Assembly: GCA_016748015.1 (NCBI GenBank)
Contig: JAAOMT010000523.1
Coordinates: 1-64,000 of the forward strand
Direction: 5' to 3'
DNA length: 64,000 nt
Source: Geosiphon pyriformis
Taxonomy: Eukaryota; Glomeromycota; Glomeromycetes; Archaeosporales; Geosiphonaceae
Positions 24,784 to 35,618 of this stretch are shown one piece after another. Both the position numbers and the translations under genes were made by a program. Each line of letters begins with the position of its first letter. Within the stretch, counting starts at the first letter, position 1. The notes under the pieces were generated by a model that saw only the letters and a program-made list of their open reading frames with translations, was not told the DNA's origin and made no database searches.

Positions 24784-27780
24784 CTGACAGTTTTGTTGGT
24801 ATTATTTAAGTTGTTAACATTTTAATCTTGATAATTAAGCCAATTTTAAAACAGTTATTTAAATTTTTGGGCAAAATAATTTAAATTAAGCTATATAATA
24901 TATAAATTTTTACTTTTGGTAAAAGTTGTTTGAGAATATAATCACTAAATAGTTTATTTTGTTACATAGTTTTTATAATAATAGTATTCAAAAATATATA
25001 AAAATTCTACTTTGACAATAACTGTACTTTATTTTACTAATATAAAACTTGGTAATTGTACTTTAATAATTATACATATTTATATTAGCAACAAATACTG
25101 CTACTTTTAATTTCTATATTTTTTTCAAGATCTTTATTTTTTATTTTAAACTATTTATAGACAAAGTTAATAATATTATTTTTTAAATAATTAAGTATTC
25201 TTGTTAATTAAACAATTGGTTTTTTTTTAGTAAATTATTCTTTATAATTTTTTTCTTATTTAAATAATAAATATATTACATAATTTGTGATAAATTGTTT
25301 ATAATATGCATATAATACTTATTAATTTAACTTAGCTTTTATCAATTTCTAATTAAAACAATATTTTTTATATAAATAATTTAAAAATAAATTAATCTAA
25401 TAGATTAATTCTTAATCTCTAAACTAGAAATATGTAAACACTAATTATTATGTTGAAAATCTAAAAGCTTTGTATTAGATTGTATTTTTAGAATGAATTG
25501 AAAATTGTATTTATAGTAATATAATAATTTTTATGATGTTATATATTGGAATCTATTGCCCCCTTTTTTTAATTTTTATTAGGCATAACATATTTTAATA
25601 TTCCAAATTAATAAATATTAAATTTTTTAATACTTTTATTTTTTTCAAAATTATTTTTTTATTAAAAATAAGCAATACTTTTACTAATATTATGTAACTG
25701 AAATTCAAAAACCATGTATAAAAAACTTCATATAAGATATTTGAAAAACTTGTTATTATTAATAAAGCCAAAAAGTTTAGTATTTTGGCTATAATATATT
25801 AATTAAGTATTGATTAGTTAATAATATTATAATCAATATATAATGAAAAAAAGTTTAGTAATACTATATTAATAAATTAATATATTAGTATTAAAAAAAT
25901 TTCAATATATTTAGCTATTAAAATAAAATTTCTTAAATAAATTAATAAATTTTATCTTGTTAAAATTACAGTAATAACAAGTATTATTAAAATACAAATA
26001 ATTACTATTTTTACAACAATTTGTGCAAATAAATATTCAAATATTTTTAATCAATTTATACTTTTGATTTTTGGTTCTATTGGTTTTTAAAAAAGCATAA
26101 TCTTTTTTTTTATCATTATATTAAAATTAACCAAAGATTATTTAGTGATTTAAATAAAAAAATCATTGAATTTTAAAAATTTATAATCCAATTTTAACTA
26201 GCATATTAGTATAATCTTTTTTAAATAGTTAATATAGATAAAACTTTCATTTATTTTAACATAAAAGATTCTATTATAATTAATATAAAAAAAGCCAAAA
26301 CTATTCAAATTTAAACAATTAATAATAACAAAATTTGGTTTATTTGTGTCTTAATTATAATAACAGATAGTTGTAAACTTTTTTCTATAATAATTTTTAA
26401 AAATATACAAATTCTTTTTAATCTTCTCAAAAATATTATCATATATATATAAAAAAGCTTAGATAAATAAATATTTGATGTGTAAATAAACAGGTTAAAT
26501 TTGAAACAAATATTCTAAAATATTAATAATATTCATACTTATTTTTTTACTTGTTATAAATTTATTTAAAGAACACAAAACTAAATTAGTATGTTAAAAA
26601 TACAATATTAATAATACTTATATAGCAATTATTTTTGGTAATTTAATATTAATTATTTAATTTTTGAATATATACATAAACAAAATATTTGAGAAAAAAA
26701 TGGCAATTATAAATAAGTTATGAAAATTTTTAATTAATTAAAAATAAAAATTTAAAAAAACCACAATATAATTTGATTTTCTAGTGAATTTTAGAAGTAT
26801 AAAAAAATATTTTTTTTAAAATAATGATTAAATTATTTAAAAAATATGAAATTTTTAATGTATAAGATAAAACTAAAAATAATTTATTATATAATTCTAA
26901 TACAAAAATTAGTAATCAAATTGATAATTTAAATAAAATAATAAATAAAAATAATATTTCTGTTAAAAAATTAGAATTAAATAAATAAATAAAAATTTAT
27001 TTTGGTATATATAAATAAATTGTTTATTTAACTTTTTTAAGATTTTTAGACTTAAAAAGAAAAAATTGTTTATTTACAGAGATTGCTTATTTATAAAAGT
27101 TTATAATAATTGAAATTTTGATTATAATTATTATTAAAAACAATTAAAATAAACTTTAATTAATTGTTTAAAAAAACTTTAAAAAACTTTTTTTTATTTA
27201 AAGTTAATAATAATTGTTAAAAGTTGATTTAATTTTATATTATTTACACAAAATGCTTTAAAAAAATATTATTTAATTGTTTTTACTTTAAAAAAAGCTT
27301 TTTAAACATTAAAATTAATAGAAATAATATTAAAAATAAAGATTATAATTATTATTTTTTTTTTAAATATAATTATAAAAAAAAAAGAAAATATATCTTA
27401 AATTTTAATTAATTTAAAAACTGTTATTAAAATATAATATAATTAAATTATTATACATAAAAACAATTTTTTACAAATTTTAATAATTAATGATTGGTTT
27501 TTTAAAATAGTTATTTAGTAAATATTAAAAAAAAAGTATAATTTAAAATCAACAATAATTTATAATATAGTGTAGTATATTTATTTTTCAAAATATATTA
27601 CATTACAAATAAAATTTCTATTTTTAAATAAATATTAAAAAACAAAATTTTGACTTTTAAATATTTAATATGTATTGTTATTTAACAAAAAAGTAATAAT
27701 AATTAAATAAAACAAATGTGTATTAATTTTTTTCAAATTGAAAGTCACCCATTAAATAAATAAATTGAAAAGTTGTGCAT
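24784..27780. other. 3 kb AT-rich stretch without recognisable content
   Basis: Composition is close to pure A/T, with Lys/Asn/Ile-rich frames and stops every few codons in all frames. It is probably the end state of transposon decay, but I cannot align it by eye to any element in the window. Confidence 0.4.
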
Positions 27781-28037
27781 AATATGAAAAAAAATTATTA
27801 ATTGATTTAAAACATGGACTCATAAAAAATATCAATATGATTTATCAAAGTTAACCTTTCAGCCTGCAACCGATAAAATTAAATTAGGCTAGCAGGGTGA
27901 TTCCTGATGCTAAAGAAATTTAGAGTCATATCTCATAAAATGGATTAAAACCTAGGTAGTCTTGTTTATTCTCCTCTGTATATTTAATAGAAAGTCAATA
28001 ATTAAACCGTTTTTACGAAACCTTATTCAACCTTTCA
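27781..28037. other. 3' flank of the CABLES-like gene
   Basis: Sequence composition becomes gene-like here. It probably contains the 3' UTR of the minus-strand gene that stops at 28038. Confidence 0.4.
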
Positions 28038-30562
28038 CTAACCTAAGACACTGAAAATCCGTTCGAAATGCGGCATAAATTCCTTTCGAGGTACATAAAG
28101 TTCAAATTTAAGCCAGGCAAACACGCTAAATTCATGCTGTTTGATCTCTTTCTCTGAGACTTCAAGGTGCTTATGAAGTGACTATAAGTTATGATGATGT
28201 AGTTAATTATACTTCAACTAAAAAAAAAATTCAATCGTTCATGTATTATATACCTCTAACAAATCAGAATATGACATCTCTCTTGGTTCGTTCACTTTAC
28301 TGGCCAAAAATAAACATATCGCTGATCATTCCATAAAAATTACAAAAGGTCAGAATTTTAATGCTTTAAATCAATTCCGAAAACTAAGGAATCTTTGTCC
28401 CATAATGATAAAAATGTATACCGGCAATTAATCTGCGATTGTATTTAGCAACATATTTCTACAGGTATTGAAAAAGAGAAAAATTGTGCTTGTTAAATCA
28501 AAAAAACTCATATGTTCACTTAAATTACTCTACCTTAAGTACAAGTTTTTCGAAGAAAACATAAGCTTTTGCAACTGTAGAGAGTTCTAAGTCGAGTTCC
28601 TAACAATTGAAAAACTTAATATATAAAATAACCTGAAATTTTGTAAATAGCATCTTGATAAATAGCCACCTCATATCTCGCCGCAATTAATAATTTCTCC
28701 TTTATTGTTCGAATCTGCGTGAGAGTAAGCGTAGGGTCAATATTAGGATGTGATTGGCGAAATCGTGCATTTAAGTCACGCTTGAGATCAGATTCGCGTG
28801 CTCGTCTTTGTTGCAATATGGAATTCTAAGAGAAATCCTCAATAAACTAAGTTAACAAGAATAAACAAGATCCAAAGCTTTTATATTGATGAGAAACTGA
28901 CCATAAAATTGGGTAAGGATCTACCAGTTTTTTTACCCATTTTTAATTCTGGATCATCGAGATAATATGGATTATAGTCAGTGGCTTCAAGTTCAGGGCT
29001 AATGTATCATGAATAAAGCCAAAGGCTGAGTTAGCAGATTCGGAGGATAATAAATATTCCGAAAAAGGTTTAAATACAATACCCCAAAGAATTACTTGGA
29101 TTTAACAAGTGAGCGTAGGATTCTGCCTAAAAATAGAATTTTTTAGTGCGTAGAACATCTGCGGATTAACTAAATTGAGAATATTTAATTTTTCCATCCT
29201 TTACCTTGAATCCATTACCAAACAAAAGATTCGCATTTTGTTTTCTAAATGAAATAAATTTGGTATTAGAAATAGATTTGAAGGGTTGACAGATATTCGT
29301 TCGGCATATACAATGCTTTTGGATTATAATTAGCAGCAGATATTTTTTTGAGAAAACGCAAGACGTACGGATTATCGCGACGGCTGCGTTGATGTTTATT
29401 TTTATCCTCTTTAAACCCGAATATTGACAAAATCCCGCCAAAGGTAGATTCCTTTTTCGTCGCACGTTGCTTGTTATTTCTTGAGGTATTTTCCAAATAA
29501 AAATATAGGCAAGCGAGAAATATTTCCCAACTCACCGGTGAATTTGAAAGCATAGAATTCGGCTGTTTTACAGCTAAAGTCAAATTTTGATCATTAACTG
29601 GCTCAGAGTAGTCTACACTATGCTGTGTCCTAACAGATCCATAACTGGAAGATAAAGATTCGCGTCGAATGTCTCCGTGCAGATAGTCAGAAGGAGTTTC
29701 GGTGGGCGAAGACAATGAAATTGGGGAAACAGGAACATTCATTATTGGATGATTTTTAAGCGATGAAGCTAACGAAAGTTTTGATTTTTTGAAAATATTA
29801 TTATTAGAGGCAATGGGCTATGAAAAATAATATCTTCATTTGGTAGCATTCGAAAATGAACGAATGGGTTCGTAATAAAAATTTACAGTTTATTAAGGCT
29901 TTTAACCATGTTCTCTGTTGGAGAAGCGAGAACAAACCTGAGCTTTGCTCTTTTGCTATTTTTACATCTTCCGGTTCAACTCCAGTATTTAAGGTATCAT
30001 TAGAGCTGTTGAAACTACCATGATCATTTAAGTCATTTTCATCTAAACGTTCAGCATCAATTTCTGGAATTTTTCCCTTGGCAGGTTTTACCAAACTTTC
30101 CTTTGAAGAGCGCTTTTGGGCGTGCTTATTTGTACCCAAACTGAGGTTCATTAGAAAGTTGGTCGCTTCCTCGCGCAAGCTGCTGCTTCGCCCACGTGCA
30201 TTCACAGAGACATCAAAGGCATCAGCATGATCTTCTATGGCGGAAGTTTCCTTGTAAGCTGAAGTTTCTGTAGAAGTGGGAGTTGCTGTAAGTTCAATAT
30301 TTTTTCCAGACTTAAAAGCGGGTATATCGATAGATAAGACAGGCTTCTTTGGGCTCCCAGGATCAGTGCTGACAGTCCTTTGTGTGGAGAAAGAAACTTG
30401 TGGTTTCCTAAAACTGCCATCGTTTAACAAATTTTCGGGAACGGTTGATGATCGACGAACTGGTGGAAAAGTAGTCTCAGTTCCAAGACTGATGTTTGAT
30501 AAAAATGTGAAGGCAGCTTGGTCTCGTCTACTTCGTGTTTGACGAGGTGAAGCCGTGGTCAT
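28038..30562 (-). CDS. CABLES-like cyclin-box protein
   Basis: Ten exons read from 30562 down: 29938-30562, 29291-29768, 29205-29244, 29083-29126, 28902-28998, 28670-28825, 28534-28599, 28422-28458, 28254-28321 and 28038-28181. Phases agree and give 584 residues. The N-terminal half is Ser/Thr-rich and looks disordered, with two SLGT blocks. The C-terminal half follows animal CABLES1/2: LDDPELKMGKK, then TLTLTQIRTIKEKLL, then the cyclin box LSTVAKAYVFFEKLVLK, YNRRLIAAICLFLASKVNE and HEFSVFAWLKFELYVPRKE. CABLES proteins link cyclin-dependent kinases to tyrosine kinases and control CDK phosphorylation in animals; the fungal role is unknown. The gene is divergent with BUB3, 234 bases apart. Confidence 0.87.
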
Positions 30563-30796
30563 TGGTAACAATAAGATAAATCGTGGCAAAATTGCCTGAG
30601 TTTATAATATCCTGGGTACGTGGGGGGTATTTGTTTTCCCTTTGAGCCTCGGAAGGCCAAGTGACAGGTGACGCATGTACACCGAGATCAAATACTCGTG
30701 AGAAAAAGTTTCCCAATTCTCGGTATCTAATCTTTTAATTTTCATACTAGATATTCGAGCTCCTCCCCTTTAACAGTTGGTAAATTAGCGTCCAAA
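30563..30796. promoter_or_regulatory. Shared divergent promoter, CABLES-like gene and BUB3
   Basis: Only 234 bases separate the two start codons, which point away from each other, so both promoters must lie here. Both genes are cell-cycle related, which would allow joint control. No clear TATA box stands out. Confidence 0.55.
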
Positions 30797-32129
30797 ATGC
30801 AACAATATGAATTATATGACATGCCAGCAGACGCCATATCTTCTGTTGTCTTCAGTCCTACAAATCCAGCCTATTTACTAGTGTCGTCTTGGGATAAGGT
30901 TGAAGATCTCTTTCCATTCATCTAAATTTGAAGGCTCTAACAATAACGCAGCTTTTCTCAGAGTGTTAGACTTTATGATGTGCAAGTTCCTGCACCACTT
31001 AAAACAAGCTATACGCATAAGGCGCCTGTTCTTGACTCTTGTTTTTCTGATGGGTCACACGCTTTCAGTGGCGGCTTAGATAAGCGATTAAAAAAGTAAA
31101 TCCTTTCATCTCGAACTTTCAACATCATTGTCTCATCAAGAAACTCAAATCTTTAGGTTCGATTTCAATACTGGAAACGACACTATTCTCGGTTTGCACG
31201 ATGAAGCTATCAAGTGTGTGGAATATAGCAAAGAAAATAGTGCGCACTTTTTCTCTTATATCCAAGATTATGGATCTCTTGAAACTTAACCTCTAATATT
31301 TATTTTAAGGTCTGATTGTCACTGGATCATGGGATAAGAGCATTCGTTTATGGGACATTCGCTCAAAAGATGCTACAGTCGGAATATATCCACAACCTGG
31401 AAAGGTCTTTGCGATTGATGTAATGAATCATAAATTGGTTGTTGCAATGGCAGGGCGACATGTTTTTATCTATGATGTGCGAAACATGAAAGATGCTATT
31501 CAAAAAAGAGAGAGTAGCTTGAAATATATGACCAGATGTGTAAAATGCATGCCAAATGGAGAAGGTCAGTACAATATAGTAAACAAAAAGCAGTAAAATG
31601 AGTTTAATGATTATTATTTCAATTAATACTAGGTTATGCAAGTAGTTCAATTGAAGGACGCGTTTCCGTTGAGTTTTTTGATCCATCTCCAAAATCGCAA
31701 GCTCGCAAATATGCTTTTAAGTGTCATAGAAAGGTCATTGATGGTGTCGACACTGTATATCCTGTAAACGCTCTTGCCTTCAATCCAACGTAAAGCAAAC
31801 GAAAAAAATTATTGTTCATAAATCACCAAGTTTTACTGATCTAATTTTTTCTTGATTTCGTCGTCTATCATATAAGCCATGGTACCTTTGCATCTGGGGG
31901 TGCCGATGGAGTCGTCAACATCTGGGATGGATTCAACAAAAAACGTCTCAGACAATATCCTTCTTACCCATCTAGCGTTGCCAGTTTAAGTTTCAGCTGC
32001 GATGGAAGATTTTTGGCCGTAGCAAGTAGTTACACTTTTGAGGAAGGTGAAAAAGATCATCCACCAGATTCAGTCTTTATACGACCTCTTGCAGAAAACG
32101 AATGCAGACCTAAACAGCTGGGAAGCTAA
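30797..32129 (+). CDS. BUB3: Mitotic checkpoint protein BUB3
   Basis: Six exons join in frame: 30797-30898, 30962-31095, 31157-31239, 31310-31564, 31633-31789 and 31877-32129, giving 327 residues, the usual length for BUB3. It is a seven-bladed WD40 propeller that binds phosphorylated kinetochore scaffold repeats and recruits BUB1/Mad3 in the spindle checkpoint. Visible blocks are [73 protein letters not shown] and the diagnostic end [13 protein letters not shown]. All intron borders are GT/AG with 60-90 base introns. The stop at 32129 faces the uS19 gene. Confidence 0.95.
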
Positions 32130-32649
32130 TGAGATGGTGAGTTTACATTTATTGATTTCTACATTTTACTGCTTTTTGCTTTCACCTTCACCTTCAAAGA
32201 CAGATAGGACATTTTTTGGAAAAACCATACCTAACGGTAATGTGTTTTACGCTTGAACACTCGGTTTCATCGATTTTTTTTCTATTGATTTTGATTTTTC
32301 TTCATTTGAAGCGCAATAGCTAACCAGTCAAGTCTTCCAAAATGATAAATTTTGCAAGGGCTCGTATTGGAGAATTTTGCAGATGCAAAGTTTAAGATGA
32401 GAATCTAGTGGAATTTTCACTGATCGGGTTATCACCTTAGCTGCATAGAGCTAGCTCCTCTACAAACATTCAGTGCTAATTAATAAGAAATGATACTTTC
32501 TTCCATAACCTAGTTTTTCACTCTTTTTACCTATTTCCCTTGAGTCTATTCTATAAAGGATGTCTTTACAAAATTCTGTTTTCAAAATTGCTATGACCAA
32601 TTTCGGGCACTTTTATTTTCATGCTTAGGTCTTAAGCGGTAAATGAAGA
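32130..32649. other. Convergent intergenic region, BUB3 / uS19m
   Basis: About 520 bases lie between two converging stop codons. I see no frame worth reporting; it should contain both 3' UTRs and terminators. Confidence 0.5.
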
Positions 32650-33101
32650 TCACTTATTCTTAGTTTGCCTAAAGGTGAATCGTTTTCTTGTTGGCGAAAA
32701 TTCACCCAACTTGTGCCCAATCATTTCTTCGCTAATTAAAACTGGAATATAGGTTTTGCCATTATGCACCAAAAATTTAATCCCCACAAATGAAGGCAGA
32801 ATCGTACAGGAACGTGCATGGGTTTTTATCGGGGCTTTTGTAGCAAGTGCTTGTCGCAGGCCTATGTAAGCGGGATCATGTATAATTAAAAAAATAATAT
32901 TCTCATAGAGTTGAAGTTACGAGAGGCTGGTGATTTGTCAGCTAAAAGTTAAACTTTACCCGGAAACTGAACGAAGTATGGGCCTTTTTAAAGGAGAGTT
33001 TGTTAATTAAACTCCTTTTTGAGGGGAGAAAATGAAATTTACCATTTATCTGGCTTACCTTTCCATGCAGAGCGACGGAGAAGCGTGATAGAAGGGTACA
33101 T
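32650..33101 (-). CDS. RSM19: Mitochondrial small-subunit ribosomal protein uS19 (nuclear gene)
   Basis: Two exons, 33059-33101 and 32650-32861, join in frame to 84 residues. The family hallmarks are SAWKG at the exon joint, then [18 protein letters not shown] and [17 protein letters not shown]. The protein binds 16S-type rRNA in the head of the mitochondrial 30S-like subunit. The short, basic, hydroxylated N-terminus [11 protein letters not shown] could serve as a mitochondrial targeting signal. Cytosolic uS19 (S15) is longer, which favours the mitochondrial form. No translated frame of normal size shows the gene because of the intron of about 200 bases. It is divergent with GCD1, with 154 bases between starts. 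Confidence 0.9.
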
Positions 33102-33255
33102 AAGGTGATAGTTGATAACAGTAGTCTACAGTGATGGATGTCTGTAATATTGATAATCTATATATATAATCATTGATAATCTATATATATAATCATTGAT
33201 AATATATATCATTGTTGTCAACCCTCAAAACCATTGTAAACGAAGCAACAAAAAG
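33102..33255. promoter_or_regulatory. Shared divergent promoter, uS19m and eIF2B gamma
   Basis: Two start codons point outward with 154 bases between them. The centre is a short tandem repeat containing TATATATA boxes (33149-33214), the only TATA-like sequence available to both genes. Confidence 0.6.
33149..33214. repeat. 23-bp tandem repeat in the divergent promoter
   Basis: The unit ATTGATAATCTATATATATAATC repeats with starts at 33149, 33172 and 33195; the third unit is partial. Each full unit carries one TATATATA box. Confidence 0.85.
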
Positions 33256-35427
33256 ATGTTACTCTTCGAAGCGGGAAAGAAAAAAGCCCAACAACCGTAT
33301 CAACATAGAACCACAGAATTTCAAGCTGTGGTGCTAGCTGGTTTTGGCAACAGGTAATATTTTTTCCTTTCCCTTTAGCTGTACATATATTTCACAAAAA
33401 TCAGAGTAAACAATCTACATATGTTTATTCGCTTTAGTCTATATCCGCTTACAGAGGAAAATAATTTACCAAAAGCTTTGCTTCCAATAGCCAATAAACC
33501 AATGATATATTACGTGTTGGACTGGTTGGAACGGGCTGGAATCTTTGGTATGGCTTAATTGATTCAATGAAATTATTTTACCTGGTGGCTCTCATTTCCA
33601 GCTGTCAAACTATGATTTTATCTTATTCTAATTTACTGTACAGATGTTATGATCATTTCGCTGCCCAGCGGTGAGCATAAGCTTACCTCATACCTCAAGA
33701 ATACATATGAAGGCAAGTTGAAACCAACTTTAGAAATAGTGCGGGAGGAAAACCTTGGAACTGCTGACATATTACGTGTAGTTAAAGATAAAATCAAGGT
33801 ATTTCTTCCAAAGACTACAAAATATATGTTGAATATAAAATTTGTAACTCTAAGATATAATTTCCTTTCAAAGTAAAGCTTGATGTTATTATTTTAGAAC
33901 GATTTTATTGTCGTGAGTTGCGATTTGGTTCTTGATCTCGTGCCACACCAATTTCTGGATTATCATCGAACTGAAGATCCTACTTTTACCGCTCTGTTCT
34001 ATGAACCTAGTAAAGTGGAGAGTGGTGGCGCAATTGGCGGAAGTGTCTCCAAAGACGATAGTATGGATTTCATTTGATAACATGAAAGAAGTTGTCTTTC
34101 CACTGCGAAAGATCTTAATTATGGAAATGATTTCTTTTCCAATAGATACAAGGCTTTTCATTGGGGTTGATACGACCAGATCTCGTTTAGTCTACATTAC
34201 CGCAGCTGATGATTTAGATCAGGAACTCTCTCTGCGGATGTCTCTTTTATGGAAGTGCGTAGTGGTTCGTGATTTATCCGATCTTCTTTTTATACAATCA
34301 TGCTACTAATTCGATTTCAAGATCTGAAATAATAACCTAACTTGCCCGACTTTGCTAAAGATTTCCTCGCGTAAACATCCACACTACACTCCAAGACGCT
34401 CATCTATACATTTTTAAAAGATGGGTCATTGACTTGATATCTCAAAAAAAGTCAATTAGCAGTCTAAGTGAACACCTTGTTCCCTTTTTGTTAAAATGTC
34501 AATATCAAAAGAAATTACTGGAACGAGAAGGAGTATATAAACGTATGTCTGAATCAATCACCCTTTGTAATATAGCTTTTCAATTTGATAGTCGAATAGA
34601 TTGATCTAACTTGACCTTTAGTTGCAATTTCGCAGGAGACTCACCAAAAGACAGCGCTTCAATACTCAACTACTTGGGAAAAAGAAGATAAAGAATATCC
34701 AGTCCGATGTCAAATATACATATATAAAGATGGGTTTTGTGGGCGTGGCAACACAGTGCCTACATATTGCGAGCTCAATCGTCACGTATGTAGCTAGTCT
34801 GTTTTTAGGGAAGATAATGGTTTTATTTTAATATTTAAAGATTCCGTTACCCTAAAAATAGGTGACAAAAATTAGTACCGGGCTTCGTGTGCCACCAACA
34901 GCGGAAATCACACCGAAAACACAAGTAAAGTGTTGTCATTTTCAACATTATTGAAGTTGAAAGGAAATATTACTTCTTACAATTCTCCGTTAATATTTTC
35001 AGGTTGGATCTGATTCAATGATAGGTGAGGATACCAAGATAGATGAGAGAACTTCTATTAAACGATCCACAATAGGTGCGCATTGTGTAATCGGAAAGAA
35101 CGTTAAAATCAATAACTCAATTGTTATGGATCATGTGGTAGTGGAAGAAAAGTAAGTTGGAATTTAACGGATTTAAATCTTCAAAACCCCATATTAATAT
35201 TCTTTATAGTGTAAAATTAGATGGGTGTGTTGTCTGTAACAATGCCAGGATCCAAACGAAATCACAGTTAAGGGATTGTGAAATAGGTGGTGGCTTTGTA
35301 GTTGAAGCTGAAAGTAAGAATTTATGGTTACTATTTTCGAAGTTTGCAGCCTATTTATCTTATTTCATTTTATTTTATAGCTCAAGCGAAAAACGAACAG
35401 CTTGTAGAATTCCAGGATTTAAGCTGA
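33256..35427 (+). CDS. GCD1: Translation initiation factor eIF2B subunit gamma
   Basis: Eleven exons join in frame: 33256-33353, 33438-33547, 33644-33798, 33898-34060, 34146-34254, 34361-34542, 34622-34785, 34862-34924, 35003-35151, 35210-35313 and 35381-35427, giving 447 residues, near the family length of about 450. With eIF2B epsilon it forms the catalytic part of the GDP/GTP exchange factor for eIF2. The N-terminus has the pyrophosphorylase-like fold: VVLAGFGNSLYPLTEE, LPKALLPIANKPMIYYVLDW and VSCDLVLDLVPHQFLDYHR. The C-terminus is a left-handed beta helix of hexapeptides (IGEDTKI, IKRSTIGAHCVIGKNVKI, LRDCEIGGG). Introns are 60-110 bases with GT/AG ends. Confidence 0.94.
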
Positions 35428-35618
35428 ATATATAAATTCAGTTCTTTAATAAAAGAAAAAGAAAAATCCATATTAAATTATTGTTAAACCTTTAATAAAT
35501 GAATATTAAATAATTTTGAAAATTAATATTGTAAATTAAAATATTTGCAAATAACATATAAACTTTAATTTTATTGTTAAAAATATTTATTTAATTATTT
35601 TAACTTTTTTTTAATTTT
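35428..35618. other. 3' flank of GCD1
   Basis: Short AT-rich spacer with AATAAA-like signals (for example AATAAAAG at about 35445) before LINE-derived sequence begins. Confidence 0.4.

Noticed and set aside
30528-30716. 62-codon minus-strand frame overlapping the start of the CABLES-like gene
   Set aside because: Different frame, no domain, and it overlaps the promoter; the in-frame ATG at 30562 is preferred.
34622-34831. Apparent 69-residue basic protein (MQFRRRL...)
   Set aside because: It is the wrong frame of exon 7 of eIF2B gamma, which reads AISQETHQKTALQYS.
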